Positions 1 through 7,404 of a stretch of 19,238 nucleotides of DNA are shown in pieces. The first letter of the stretch is position 1; the number at the start of each line of letters is the position of its first letter. Where the stretch lies: the NCBI GenBank assembly GCA_002338505.1, contig DDIK01000137.1, forward strand, positions 1 to 19,238, written 5' to 3'. The notes beneath the pieces are model-generated. The model saw only the letters and a program-made list of their open reading frames with translations, searched no databases and was not told the origin of the DNA. The DNA comes from Bacteriovorax sp. UBA1852 (GTDB lineage: Bacteria > Bdellovibrionota > Bacteriovoracia > Bacteriovoracales > Bacteriovoracaceae). Both the position numbers and the translations under genes were made by a program.

Positions 1-834
1 CCAAGAACTGTTGCGAATAATCCGGCTGGTGAAGTTTCCCTCAATCTGAAAATTACAGGGCCGCACTACACAATTGGCGCAGCTTGCGCTGCAGGGAATA
101 TGAGAATCATTCAAGCAATGCAGATGTTACAACTTGGAGAAGTTGATGTCGCTCTTGCTGGCGGTGTATCAGAGTCTTCAAATAGTTTTGGCAATCACGT
201 ATCTTTTATGGCCCAAGGCGCGCTTGCAAATAGACCAGAGGATCAAACTCGAGCTTCTAGGCCTCTTGATCTCAACAGAAATGGAATTGTCATTTCTGAA
301 GGTGGCTGTATCTACACACTAGAGAGACTTGAAGATGCCCTTGAAAGGGGTGCCAAGATTTATGGTGAAATAATTGGCTACCACTCTAATAGTGATGCCT
401 CTGACTTTGTACTTCCAAATCCAGAGAGACAGATGGAATGTATGGAGATGGCAATAAATAAAGCAGGTATAAAAAAAGAAGAGATTGATATCGTAAATCT
501 TCATGCGACAGGCACAAAAATGGGAGATATCCAAGAGCTTAATGGAATTAAGAAGTACTATGAAGACTGTCCAGAAGTATCTATCAACTGTACAAAAGGA
601 CTTATTGGTCATTCAATGGGAGCTGCTGGAGCACTAGAGCTTGCTGGAAATCTACTCAGCTTTGAAGACGATATGGTACATCCTTGCCACCCAATTGAAG
701 AGATCGACCCGGAGTGTGCACTAGACAATCTTGTCTTAGACAAACCATTAAAAAAAGAAGTGAACTATATACTTAACAACTCATTTGGTATGTTAGGAAT
801 AAATTCAACATTAATTATAAAGAAATATAAGTAA
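1..834 (+). CDS. Beta-ketoacyl-ACP synthase (FabF/KAS II type), 5' end outside window
   Basis: This is a condensing enzyme that would extend an acyl-ACP chain with malonyl-ACP by decarboxylative Claisen condensation in the cytoplasm. The reading frame is open from base 1, so the start lies upstream; 277 residues are visible, and about 135 are probably missing compared with a FabF of about 413. The Cys-His-His triad is complete: the nucleophilic Cys is in GAACAAGN (codon 85-87), the first His in NLHATGTKMGD (codon 502-504), and the Lys/second His in KGLIGHSMGAAG (His codon 610-612). The Cys context differs from the usual TACATG of housekeeping FabF, which suggests a specialised paralogue. It is followed after 13 bases by an acyl carrier protein with a good ribosome binding site, and leads into the ole genes. 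A chain-length-factor partner upstream cannot be excluded. Family assignment is firm; the specialised role is inferred. Confidence 0.93.
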   Translation, partial: PRTVANNPAGEVSLNLKITGPHYTIGAACAAGNMRIIQAMQMLQLGEVDVALAGGVSESSNSFGNHVSFMAQGALANRPEDQTRASRPLDLNRNGIVISEGGCIYTLERLEDALERGAKIYGEIIGYHSNSDASDFVLPNPERQMECMEMAINKAGIKKEEIDIVNLHATGTKMGDIQELNGIKKYYEDCPEVSINCTKGLIGHSMGAAGALELAGNLLSFEDDMVHPCHPIEEIDPECALDNLVLDKPLKKEVNYILNNSFGMLGINSTLIIKKYK

Positions 835-847
835 AAAAGGAGACTGT

Positions 848-1093
848 ATGACAGCACAAGAAGTAAGACAGGTAGTAGTAGATATTATAGCAGACATCGC
901 AATTGATGATGATGTGACAACAATTGATGATGCAACTCCACTAAGAGAGCAATTAGACTTAGATTCAATGGACTTCCTTGATATTGTTATGGAGCTAAAA
1001 AAGCGACATAAAGTTGAGGTTCCACAAGAAGATTATCCTGAGCTTGCTACAATGAGTGGTTGTGTTCAATACCTCACTCCAAAGTTTCAGTAA
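848..1093 (+). CDS. Dedicated acyl carrier protein
   Basis: An 81-residue acidic acyl carrier protein that would carry the growing chain as a thioester on a 4'-phosphopantetheine arm. The attachment site is Ser40 in the helix-2 motif LDLDSMDFLDIVMEL, and the length fits a free-standing ACP. AAGGAG lies directly upstream with suitable spacing to the ATG. The motif is more like the ACPs of polyene and secondary-lipid pathways than the DSLD-TVELVM motif of housekeeping AcpP, so it is probably a second ACP devoted to this cluster (inference). It lies between a KAS gene and a CrtI-like gene whose start is only 8 bases past its stop. Confidence 0.92.
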   Translation: MTAQEVRQVVVDIIADIAIDDDVTTIDDATPLREQLDLDSMDFLDIVMELKKRHKVEVPQEDYPELATMSGCVQYLTPKFQ

Positions 1094-1101
1094 TCACAAG
1101 T

Positions 1102-2511
1102 ATGGATAATAAATACGACGTTATAGTTATAGGTGCAGGTATGTCTGGACTTGCCGCTGGAATACGACTTGCTATGTTTGGCAAGAAAGTATGTATCGTT
1201 GAAAAACATATCATTACTGGCGGCCTTAACTCGTACTACACAAGATCAAAGAGAGACTTTGATGTTGGGCTTCATGCTATGACTAATTTCGTTGAAAAGG
1301 GGACACGTAAAAGGCCACTGACGAAATTACTTAAGCAGCTTAGAATCCCCTATGATTCGTTGGAGCTTGAGCAACAAAAAAACTCTCTTATTCACTTCCC
1401 TGATTTTAAACTTAAGTTCAATAATGATTTTGAATTACTACTAAGTCAGATAAGTGAATACTTTCCACACGAAGTTGATGGCTTTAATAAGTTTGTAGAA
1501 TATATAAATGAGTACAATGAAGTAGCTCTTGATAATAAGACTTTCATGGCAAAAGATGTTGCAAGAAAGTTTCTCAAAGACGAATACCTCATCGAAATGA
1601 TCTTCTGTCCCCTACTCATATATGGATCAGCCTGGGAAGACGATATGGACTTCTCTCAATTTGTCATCATGTTTAAGAGTATTTACCTTGAAGGGTTTTG
1701 TCGCCCAAAAGGTGGAGTAAGAACAATTATCAACTTACTCCTTAATAAGCTTGAAGAAAGTGGATGTGAATTGAAATTCAGATCAGAAGTTAAAAATATT
1801 ATTAAAAAAGACGGTAAGGTCAAAGGTGTTGTCCTTAAAAAAGGTGATATTCTCTATGCAGACAAAGTCATCTCAAGCATGGGACACCCTGAGACAATCA
1901 AAGTTCTTTGCGAAGAGGATGATCTTGATAAAGAGACTCAGAATAATGATCAAAGAATGCCAAAAGTAGGGCCTCTCTCATTTTGTGAAAGTATCGTTTG
2001 TCTTGATATGAAGCCCTCTCAGTTTGGAATTGATGATACAATTGTCTTTTATAATAATTCATCTCAATACCACTACCAAAAGCCTAAAGATCTCTATGAT
2101 AACAGAAGTGCTGTTGTGTGCTTTCCAAACAACTTCACTAATGACGATCTTGAAGAAGGGATCGCTCGCGTTACATTTATGGCAAATTATAATAAGTGGC
2201 ATGAGCTTGAAAAACCTCTATATAAAGAACATAAATCCAAGGTACTTTGTGACTCATTAGAAATCATTCAAAGTATTTATGAAGACTTTTCACCACAAGT
2301 GACATTCAGTGACGTTTTCACTCCGACGACAATAAAAAAGTACACAGGACACTTTGATGGGACAGTTTATGGTTCGACGGACAAACTTAGAGACGGCAAA
2401 ACAAAAACTGAAGGACTCTTCCTGTGCGGTACAGATCAGGGCTTTCTTGGAATTGTTGGATCAATGCTTTCAGGAATCTCAATGGCCAACCTTCATGGTT
2501 TAATGGAATAA
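1102..2511 (+). CDS. CrtI/CrtISO-like FAD-dependent oxidoreductase (copy A)
   Basis: A 469-residue flavoprotein of the phytoene desaturase / carotenoid isomerase / retinol saturase superfamily. An N-terminal Rossmann fold binds FAD (YDVIVIGAGMSGLAAG, GxGxxG at residues 11-16, followed by the acidic end VEK). The C-terminal family motif is LFLCGTDQGFLGIVGSMLSG. Enzymes of this family add, remove or isomerise double bonds in long polyenes. No carotenoid gene (crtB, crtE) is visible, so its substrate may be an ACP-bound or free acyl or polyene chain from the neighbouring fatty-acid genes (inference). The ATG at 1102 was chosen because the fold begins immediately after it; a TTG at 1060 in frame would overlap the ACP gene by 34 bases and has no ribosome binding site. 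The 1102 start also lacks a clear one, so translation is probably coupled to the ACP gene. A second copy lies at 11613-13073. Confidence 0.85.
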   Translation: MDNKYDVIVIGAGMSGLAAGIRLAMFGKKVCIVEKHIITGGLNSYYTRSKRDFDVGLHAMTNFVEKGTRKRPLTKLLKQLRIPYDSLELEQQKNSLIHFPDFKLKFNNDFELLLSQISEYFPHEVDGFNKFVEYINEYNEVALDNKTFMAKDVARKFLKDEYLIEMIFCPLLIYGSAWEDDMDFSQFVIMFKSIYLEGFCRPKGGVRTIINLLLNKLEESGCELKFRSEVKNIIKKDGKVKGVVLKKGDILYADKVISSMGHPETIKVLCEEDDLDKETQNNDQRMPKVGPLSFCESIVCLDMKPSQFGIDDTIVFYNNSSQYHYQKPKDLYDNRSAVVCFPNNFTNDDLEEGIARVTFMANYNKWHELEKPLYKEHKSKVLCDSLEIIQSIYEDFSPQVTFSDVFTPTTIKKYTGHFDGTVYGSTDKLRDGKTKTEGLFLCGTDQGFLGIVGSMLSGISMANLHGLME

Positions 2512-2524
2512 GGAAAATTACGTC

Positions 2525-3556
2525 GTGAAATTTGAAAATGTCGTTATAGAAAATTATGGATATCACTTACCTGATGAATATCTCACAAGTGATCAAATGG
2601 AAGAGATGCTCTCACCTCTGTACAATCGCCTTAAGCTTCCACAGGGAAGACTTGAATTGATGACGGGAATAAAAAAAAGAGGTCTGTGGCCCAGTGGAAC
2701 TCTCCCTAGTGATCTATCTACAAAAGCGATAAATCATCTCTTAAGCCGATCAGATTTCGATAAGTCTGATGTCGACATGCTTATTAATTCATCGGTATGT
2801 CGCGACTTCTTAGAACCTTCCACTGCTTCAATTATACATGGTAATATTGGCTTTAAAGAAAACACAACAATATTTGATTTATCTAATGCATGCTTAGGTA
2901 TGATAAATTCATGGGTTGTCGCGGCCTCAATGATTGAGCAAGGAATTATCAAGAGGGCCATTGTTGTTTCTGGTGAAAACTCAGGTCCCCTACTCGAAGC
3001 GACGATTAAAGAACTTAATACAAATACAGACATCACAAGAAAGACAGTTAAAAAGTACTTTGCAAATCTTACGATTGGATCAACTGCTGTGGCATACTCA
3101 ATATGTCACAAGAGTCTTTGTCCTAATGGCCATCAGATCATCGGTGGCGCAACAATGACAGACTCAAGCGCTAATAAATTATGCCAAGGAGATGGTAACC
3201 CAAACTCCCTTGTCATGGAAACTGACTCTGAAGAGTTACTAAAACACGGTAAGGCATTAGCAAAGAAAACTTGGGAAAATTCAAAACTTCACCATGGCCT
3301 TAACGAAGAAGACATAGACCTCGTGATCGGTCATCAGGTAGGTAAAGCGCACAAAGAAATAGTCTTAGGTCATCTTGGATTAAATGATAGACCAACTTAT
3401 GATACATTTACGGAACTAGGTAATACTGGTTCATCTGCCCTGCCAATAACCTTGGCACTTAGAAACGAAGAACAAGAAATTGCGAAGAATTCAAATATCG
3501 CACTCATAGGAATAGGCTCAGGCCTCTCATCCATCGCATTAGGTGTAAAATGGTAA
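2525..3556 (+). CDS. oleA: OleA: head-to-head acyl-condensing thiolase-fold synthase
   Basis: A 343-residue FabH/thiolase-fold enzyme that fits OleA, which joins two fatty acyl thioesters by a non-decarboxylative Claisen condensation to a 2-alkyl-3-ketoalkanoate. Visible catalytic residues are Cys123 (DLSNACLGMINS), His270 (GHQVGKAH), Asn300 (ELGNTGSSALP) and Glu97 (FLEPSTA). The Glu-to-Cys distance of 26 and His-to-Asn distance of 30 equal those known for Xanthomonas campestris OleA (Glu117/Cys143, His285/Asn315). The Glu is diagnostic, because it is contributed across the dimer in OleA and absent in FabH. The start is GTG at 2525 with AAGGA at 2510-2514. The stop overlaps the oleB start by 7 bases. 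Downstream oleB, oleC and oleD confirm the call. Which acyl donor it uses (CoA or the local ACP) is open. Confidence 0.95.
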   Translation: MKFENVVIENYGYHLPDEYLTSDQMEEMLSPLYNRLKLPQGRLELMTGIKKRGLWPSGTLPSDLSTKAINHLLSRSDFDKSDVDMLINSSVCRDFLEPSTASIIHGNIGFKENTTIFDLSNACLGMINSWVVAASMIEQGIIKRAIVVSGENSGPLLEATIKELNTNTDITRKTVKKYFANLTIGSTAVAYSICHKSLCPNGHQIIGGATMTDSSANKLCQGDGNPNSLVMETDSEELLKHGKALAKKTWENSKLHHGLNEEDIDLVIGHQVGKAHKEIVLGHLGLNDRPTYDTFTELGNTGSSALPITLALRNEEQEIAKNSNIALIGIGSGLSSIALGVKW

Positions 3557-4431
3557 ATAATACTTGGAAAGAACACTATCCTTTTAAAGATCATTATCTT
3601 GAAATAGGAGAAAATAAACTTCACTATATAGATGAGGGCGAAGGCTTCCCTGTCATAATGCTTCACGGAAACCCGACGTGGTCCTTCTATTATAGAAATG
3701 TCGTCAATGACCTTAAAGTCAACTATAGATGTATTGTTCCTGACCACATCGGTTGCGGACTATCATCTAAGCCTCAAGACTTTGAATATACTTTAGAAAA
3801 TCATATCCAAAATGTTTTAAAGCTTATTGAAAAGTTAAAGATTGAAAAGTTCTCTCTTATCGTTCATGACTGGGGAGGAGCTATTGGAATGGGTGTCGCA
3901 AGTCGCTTGAAAGATCGTGTCGCATCGGTGACCTTTCTAAATACAGCCGCATTTAGATCAAAAGATATACCGTTTAGCATTGCTCTTTGTAAGATTCCAT
4001 TTATCGGTGAAAAGATGGTGAGACATTTCAATGCATTTGCTTTTCCTGCGACCTTCATGGCCGTCAATAAGAAGCTACCAAAATCAGTCAAAGCTGGATA
4101 TCTAGCACCATATGATAACTACAATAACAGAATCGCTACAGCTAAGTTTGTAGAAGATATACCAATGAACTCATCTCACAGAAGCTATCAAACTCTCAAG
4201 ACAATTGAGCAAAGTTTAAAGCAGATCACTTGTCCTAAGTTATTTCTTTGGGGAGAAAAGGACTTCTGTTTTAACGATAAATTCTTAAGTAAATGGAAGA
4301 CTTTTTATCCGAGTTCAAAATATATAACGTACAAGAATGCCGGTCACTATGTCTTAGAAGATGAAAGAGTTAACTGCCTACACGAAATAAGAAACTTCCT
4401 TGAAGGTGTAACAAATGAACATCGCCCATAG
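3550..4431 (+). CDS. oleB: OleB: alpha/beta-hydrolase-fold beta-lactone decarboxylase
   Basis: A 293-residue alpha/beta hydrolase of the haloalkane-dehalogenase-like group. OleB decarboxylates the cis-beta-lactone made by OleC to a cis-olefin, the last step of the pathway. Visible residues are the oxyanion motif HGNPTW (39-44), the nucleophile Asp107 in HDWGG (106-110), the probable acid Asp238 in GEKDF, and the catalytic His266 in NAGHYVLED. There is no signal peptide, so it is cytoplasmic. The ATG overlaps oleA by 7 bases and the 3' end overlaps oleC by 17 bases, which indicates tight translational coupling. OleB and OleC are separate polypeptides here, unlike the OleBC fusion of many actinobacteria. 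On sequence alone it could be named a haloalkane dehalogenase; the oleA and oleC neighbours decide the call. Confidence 0.93.
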   Translation: MVNNTWKEHYPFKDHYLEIGENKLHYIDEGEGFPVIMLHGNPTWSFYYRNVVNDLKVNYRCIVPDHIGCGLSSKPQDFEYTLENHIQNVLKLIEKLKIEKFSLIVHDWGGAIGMGVASRLKDRVASVTFLNTAAFRSKDIPFSIALCKIPFIGEKMVRHFNAFAFPATFMAVNKKLPKSVKAGYLAPYDNYNNRIATAKFVEDIPMNSSHRSYQTLKTIEQSLKQITCPKLFLWGEKDFCFNDKFLSKWKTFYPSSKYITYKNAGHYVLEDERVNCLHEIRNFLEGVTNEHRP

Positions 4432-6043
4432 GATTATTGAACAAGCAAAGAAAACTCCTAATAAAGACGCTATTCGCTTCCCACAAAAAAGTGGAAAGAC
4501 ATACAGCTATGAATCATTAACATTTGAAAAGTTTGAACACAGAAGTAATCACTTTGCCGCTTGTCTTAGAGAAGAAGGTATAAAAAGAGGCGACAAAGTT
4601 CTCTTATTTGTAAAACAGTCTCTAGACTTCCCTACAATAACTTTCTCACTTTTTAAAATGGGAGCAATTCCAGTCCTTATTGATCCAGGAATGGGAAAGA
4701 GCAACCTACTCAGTGCAATTAAACAGGTCAGGCCTGATGCAATCATAGCTGAGCCGATTGTATTTATAATGAAGCTCATCTACCCAAGTTATTTCAAATC
4801 AATCAAGACCTCTATATCAACAAAGTCACTTCCATTACTAGCACCAAAGTCCTTAGCGGGATTTAAGGCCTTACAAAGTAAAACCCCTAAAGAATTTGAA
4901 TGTGTCAAAATGGAAGGTCACGAAAAGGCTGCGATACTTTTTACAAGCGGTGGCACAGGAATACCAAAAGGTGTTGTGTATACTCATGATATATTTAATA
5001 AACAAACTGAGACACTTAGAGATATGTTTCATCTCAACTCCTCACAAATTGATATCCCAGGCTTTCCTCTATTTTCATTCTTTACAATGGCCATGGGCAT
5101 GACAAGCTGTATTCCCGATATGGACCCAAGTAAACCTGCAAAATGTGACCCTTCTTCAATAGTACAAAACATAATTGATAATAAAGCAACATTCGTCGCT
5201 GGCTCCCCTGCGATCTGGTCTAGAGTTGGCAAGTATTGCATTGATAATAATATAAAACTTCCTACGGTTAATTACGTTGTCATGTTTGGTGCGCCCGTCA
5301 GAAATGAAGTGCACGAAATGTGGCAAGAGATCCTTCCGAGTGGAACAACTTATACTCCCTATGGAGCGACAGAGTGCTTGCCTGTTGCTAATATTGATGG
5401 AAAAACTGTCCTAAAATCAACTGCCGAGATGAGTAACAAAGGACTAGGGACCTGCATTGGTAAACCTGCACCAAATATTGAAGTAAAGATTATAGAAAGT
5501 CATGATAATGCAATAAGTGAAATTAAGAATGCAACTTTTTTAAATAATAATGAAGTTGGAGAAATCATAACCTGCGGCCCCTTTGTCACTCCAGAATATT
5601 ATGAGATGCCAGAGAAAACTTCTTTGGCAAAGATTAGAGATGGTGAAAAGCTGTGGCACCGGATGGGAGATCTTGGAAGAATAGATGAAAACGGCAACAT
5701 CTGGTTTTACGGAAGAAAGTCTCATCTCGTAAAAACAGAAAATGAAGCCCTCTACTCTATAGCTAGCGAAAGTGTTTTCAATCTTCATCCACAAATATCA
5801 AAGACGGCACTTATTGACGGGCCCAAGGGACCTTCTCTAGTCATCGAAGAAAATAATGAGATAAAGAACTATCAAGAACTAAGAAAAGATCTATCTCAGA
5901 TCGCGAGTAATAATAATCACACGAGAAAAATTAAATCTTTCTATATTCAAAAGAAATTTCCCGTTGATGTCAGACATAATATCAAAATTGATAGGATGAA
6001 ACTCTCTAGTCTGGCAAAGCAAGGAAAAATCAAGGAGCTTTAA
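4415..6043 (+). CDS. oleC: OleC: AMP-ligase-family beta-lactone synthetase
   Basis: A 542-residue member of the ANL (acyl-CoA synthetase/luciferase) superfamily. OleC uses ATP to cyclise the 2-alkyl-3-hydroxyalkanoate made by OleD into a cis-beta-lactone, rather than forming a CoA ester. Motifs in order: A3 P-loop TSGGTGIPKG (177-186), A5 YTPYGATE (313-320), A7 HRMGDLGRID (416-424, Asp419), A8 GRKSH (433-437), and the C-terminal FPVDVRHNIKIDR with the A10 Lys524. The PVDVRHN-K-I ending is typical of OleC and unlike FadD. The P-loop has Gly180 where Ser is commoner. The ATG at 4415 is preceded by GAAGGTG (4402-4408) inside oleB. oleD follows with no gap. Confidence 0.94.
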   Translation: MNIAHRIIEQAKKTPNKDAIRFPQKSGKTYSYESLTFEKFEHRSNHFAACLREEGIKRGDKVLLFVKQSLDFPTITFSLFKMGAIPVLIDPGMGKSNLLSAIKQVRPDAIIAEPIVFIMKLIYPSYFKSIKTSISTKSLPLLAPKSLAGFKALQSKTPKEFECVKMEGHEKAAILFTSGGTGIPKGVVYTHDIFNKQTETLRDMFHLNSSQIDIPGFPLFSFFTMAMGMTSCIPDMDPSKPAKCDPSSIVQNIIDNKATFVAGSPAIWSRVGKYCIDNNIKLPTVNYVVMFGAPVRNEVHEMWQEILPSGTTYTPYGATECLPVANIDGKTVLKSTAEMSNKGLGTCIGKPAPNIEVKIIESHDNAISEIKNATFLNNNEVGEIITCGPFVTPEYYEMPEKTSLAKIRDGEKLWHRMGDLGRIDENGNIWFYGRKSHLVKTENEALYSIASESVFNLHPQISKTALIDGPKGPSLVIEENNEIKNYQELRKDLSQIASNNNHTRKIKSFYIQKKFPVDVRHNIKIDRMKLSSLAKQGKIKEL

Positions 6044-7036
6044 ATGAAAGTCCTTATCACAGGAGCGACTGGGTTTCTTGGTTATCACATAGCAAAGAAT
6101 CTAAAGGATGAAGGCCATCAAGTCATAAACTTCTCAAGATCACATACAAGTGAACTTGATGATATTGATATTCAAACAATTAAAGGTGATCTTCAAAATA
6201 CTGATGACATAAATAGGGCCCTGTCTGGAGTTGAGGCAATTTTTCACGTAGCCAGTAAAGTTGGTATGTGGGGAAGATGGAAAGACTTTTATAATATTAA
6301 CTATATTGGTACGAAGAACCTCGTTGACGCTGCCAAGAAGTCTCATATTAAATACTTTGTCTATACAAGTACACCGAGTGTTGTCTTTGGAAAAGATAGT
6401 ATTGAGAATGGAGATGAAAACCTAAATTACCCTAAGGAATTTTTAAGTCTCTATGCAAAATCAAAGGCATTAGGAGAAGCTTATGTTTTAGATAATAATT
6501 CAGAGAGTTTTCACTCTTGTGCGCTCAGGCCTCATCTTATATTTGGAAAAAGAGATAAGAATATTATCCCTCGACTTATTGAGGCACGAGAAAAGAACAA
6601 GCTCAAGCTCATAGGTGATGGAAATAACCTTGTCGACGTCATCCATGTAGAAAACGCAGCGTGGGCACACCTCGACGCACTAGAAGAGCTACAAAAAGAA
6701 AAGAAGAATGCAGGTAAAGCATACTTCATTGCTCAAGAAAAACCAGTAAATCTATGGTCTTTTATAAATACAATACTTGAGAATAACGGACAGAAAAAAG
6801 TAACTAAGAAAATTAGTGTAACTAAGGCATACTATATTGGACTAGTGATTGAATTATTTTTAAAACTCCTTAGAATATATAATATACATCCTCCGATGAC
6901 TCGTTTTGTTGCTTTACAACTTGGGACATCACACTACTTCTCCCACAAGAGAGCAAAGGATGATTTTAATTATCGTGTGAGACTAGATATAGAAAGAAGT
7001 CTTGATGATATTAAAAACTTAAGGAGCAATGATTGA
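6044..7036 (+). CDS. oleD: OleD: NAD(P)-dependent 2-alkyl-3-ketoalkanoate reductase
   Basis: A 330-residue extended short-chain dehydrogenase of the 3-beta-HSD/epimerase type. OleD reduces the OleA product to the 2-alkyl-3-hydroxyalkanoate used by OleC. The nucleotide-binding motif is GATGFLG (7-13), the second strand gives HVASKVGMWG (68-77), the serine region is YTSTPSVVF (107-115), and the catalytic pair is Tyr137 and Lys141 in YAKSK. The ATG directly follows the oleC stop, with AAGGAG at 6032-6037 inside the end of oleC. The gene ends in a TTGA overlap with a response-regulator gene. Confidence 0.93.
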   Translation: MKVLITGATGFLGYHIAKNLKDEGHQVINFSRSHTSELDDIDIQTIKGDLQNTDDINRALSGVEAIFHVASKVGMWGRWKDFYNINYIGTKNLVDAAKKSHIKYFVYTSTPSVVFGKDSIENGDENLNYPKEFLSLYAKSKALGEAYVLDNNSESFHSCALRPHLIFGKRDKNIIPRLIEAREKNKLKLIGDGNNLVDVIHVENAAWAHLDALEELQKEKKNAGKAYFIAQEKPVNLWSFINTILENNGQKKVTKKISVTKAYYIGLVIELFLKLLRIYNIHPPMTRFVALQLGTSHYFSHKRAKDDFNYRVRLDIERSLDDIKNLRSND

Positions 7037-7404
7037 GCAAGAAAATTTTACTCGTTGATGATGAACAGGAGATCGTTTCAATTTTAAGTGAATTACTCGA
7101 AGACCTTGACCATGAAGTTACTACAGCTGTTAACGGACAAGAGGCGCTAGAGAAGTTAGAAAATGATAAGTTTGATGTCATGATACTTGATAATCAAATG
7201 CCTATACTTACTGGTGAAGACGTATTGAATGAACTTTATCCAGACAATAAACCTGAGGGACTTAAAATCATCTTCGCCTCAGGCCAAACTCTAAACCTCA
7301 TAGAACTAGTTGAGAAGTCAAATTACTTCAATATAGTTGATTCTCTTTTAAATAAGCCCTATAGAGTATCTCAAATCGAAGACACTCTTGAGGAATTATT
7401 CTAA
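7033..7404 (+). CDS. Receiver-only response regulator, translationally coupled to oleD
   Basis: A 123-residue CheY-like receiver domain with no output domain. The acidic pocket is in ILLVDDE (Asp9, Asp10), the phosphoacceptor is Asp53 in MILDNQMP, the switch residue is Ser83 in IIFASG, and the conserved Lys is Lys108 in NKPY. The start is a TTG at 7033: AAGGAG at 7021-7026 sits six bases before it, and the oleD stop overlaps it (TTGA). The nearest ATG at 7029 is out of frame. Being the last gene of the ole operon, it may act by protein contact or in a phosphorelay with a hybrid kinase such as that at 14301-16901 (inference). Its stop overlaps that of the convergent gene by 4 bases. Confidence 0.92.
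   Translation: MSKKILLVDDEQEIVSILSELLEDLDHEVTTAVNGQEALEKLENDKFDVMILDNQMPILTGEDVLNELYPDNKPEGLKIIFASGQTLNLIELVEKSNYFNIVDSLLNKPYRVSQIEDTLEELF

Noticed and set aside
1060..1101. In-frame TTG start giving the first CrtI-like protein 14 extra N-terminal residues
   Set aside because: It overlaps the ACP gene by 34 bases, has no ribosome binding site, and the FAD fold begins right after the ATG at 1102.
3550..4431. Calling the alpha/beta hydrolase a haloalkane dehalogenase
   Set aside because: HDWGG is shared with dehalogenases, but oleA overlaps upstream and oleC downstream, which fits OleB.
4415..6043. Calling the AMP-ligase a general long-chain acyl-CoA synthetase
   Set aside because: The C-terminal PVDVRHN-K-I motif and the oleB/oleD neighbours indicate OleC.
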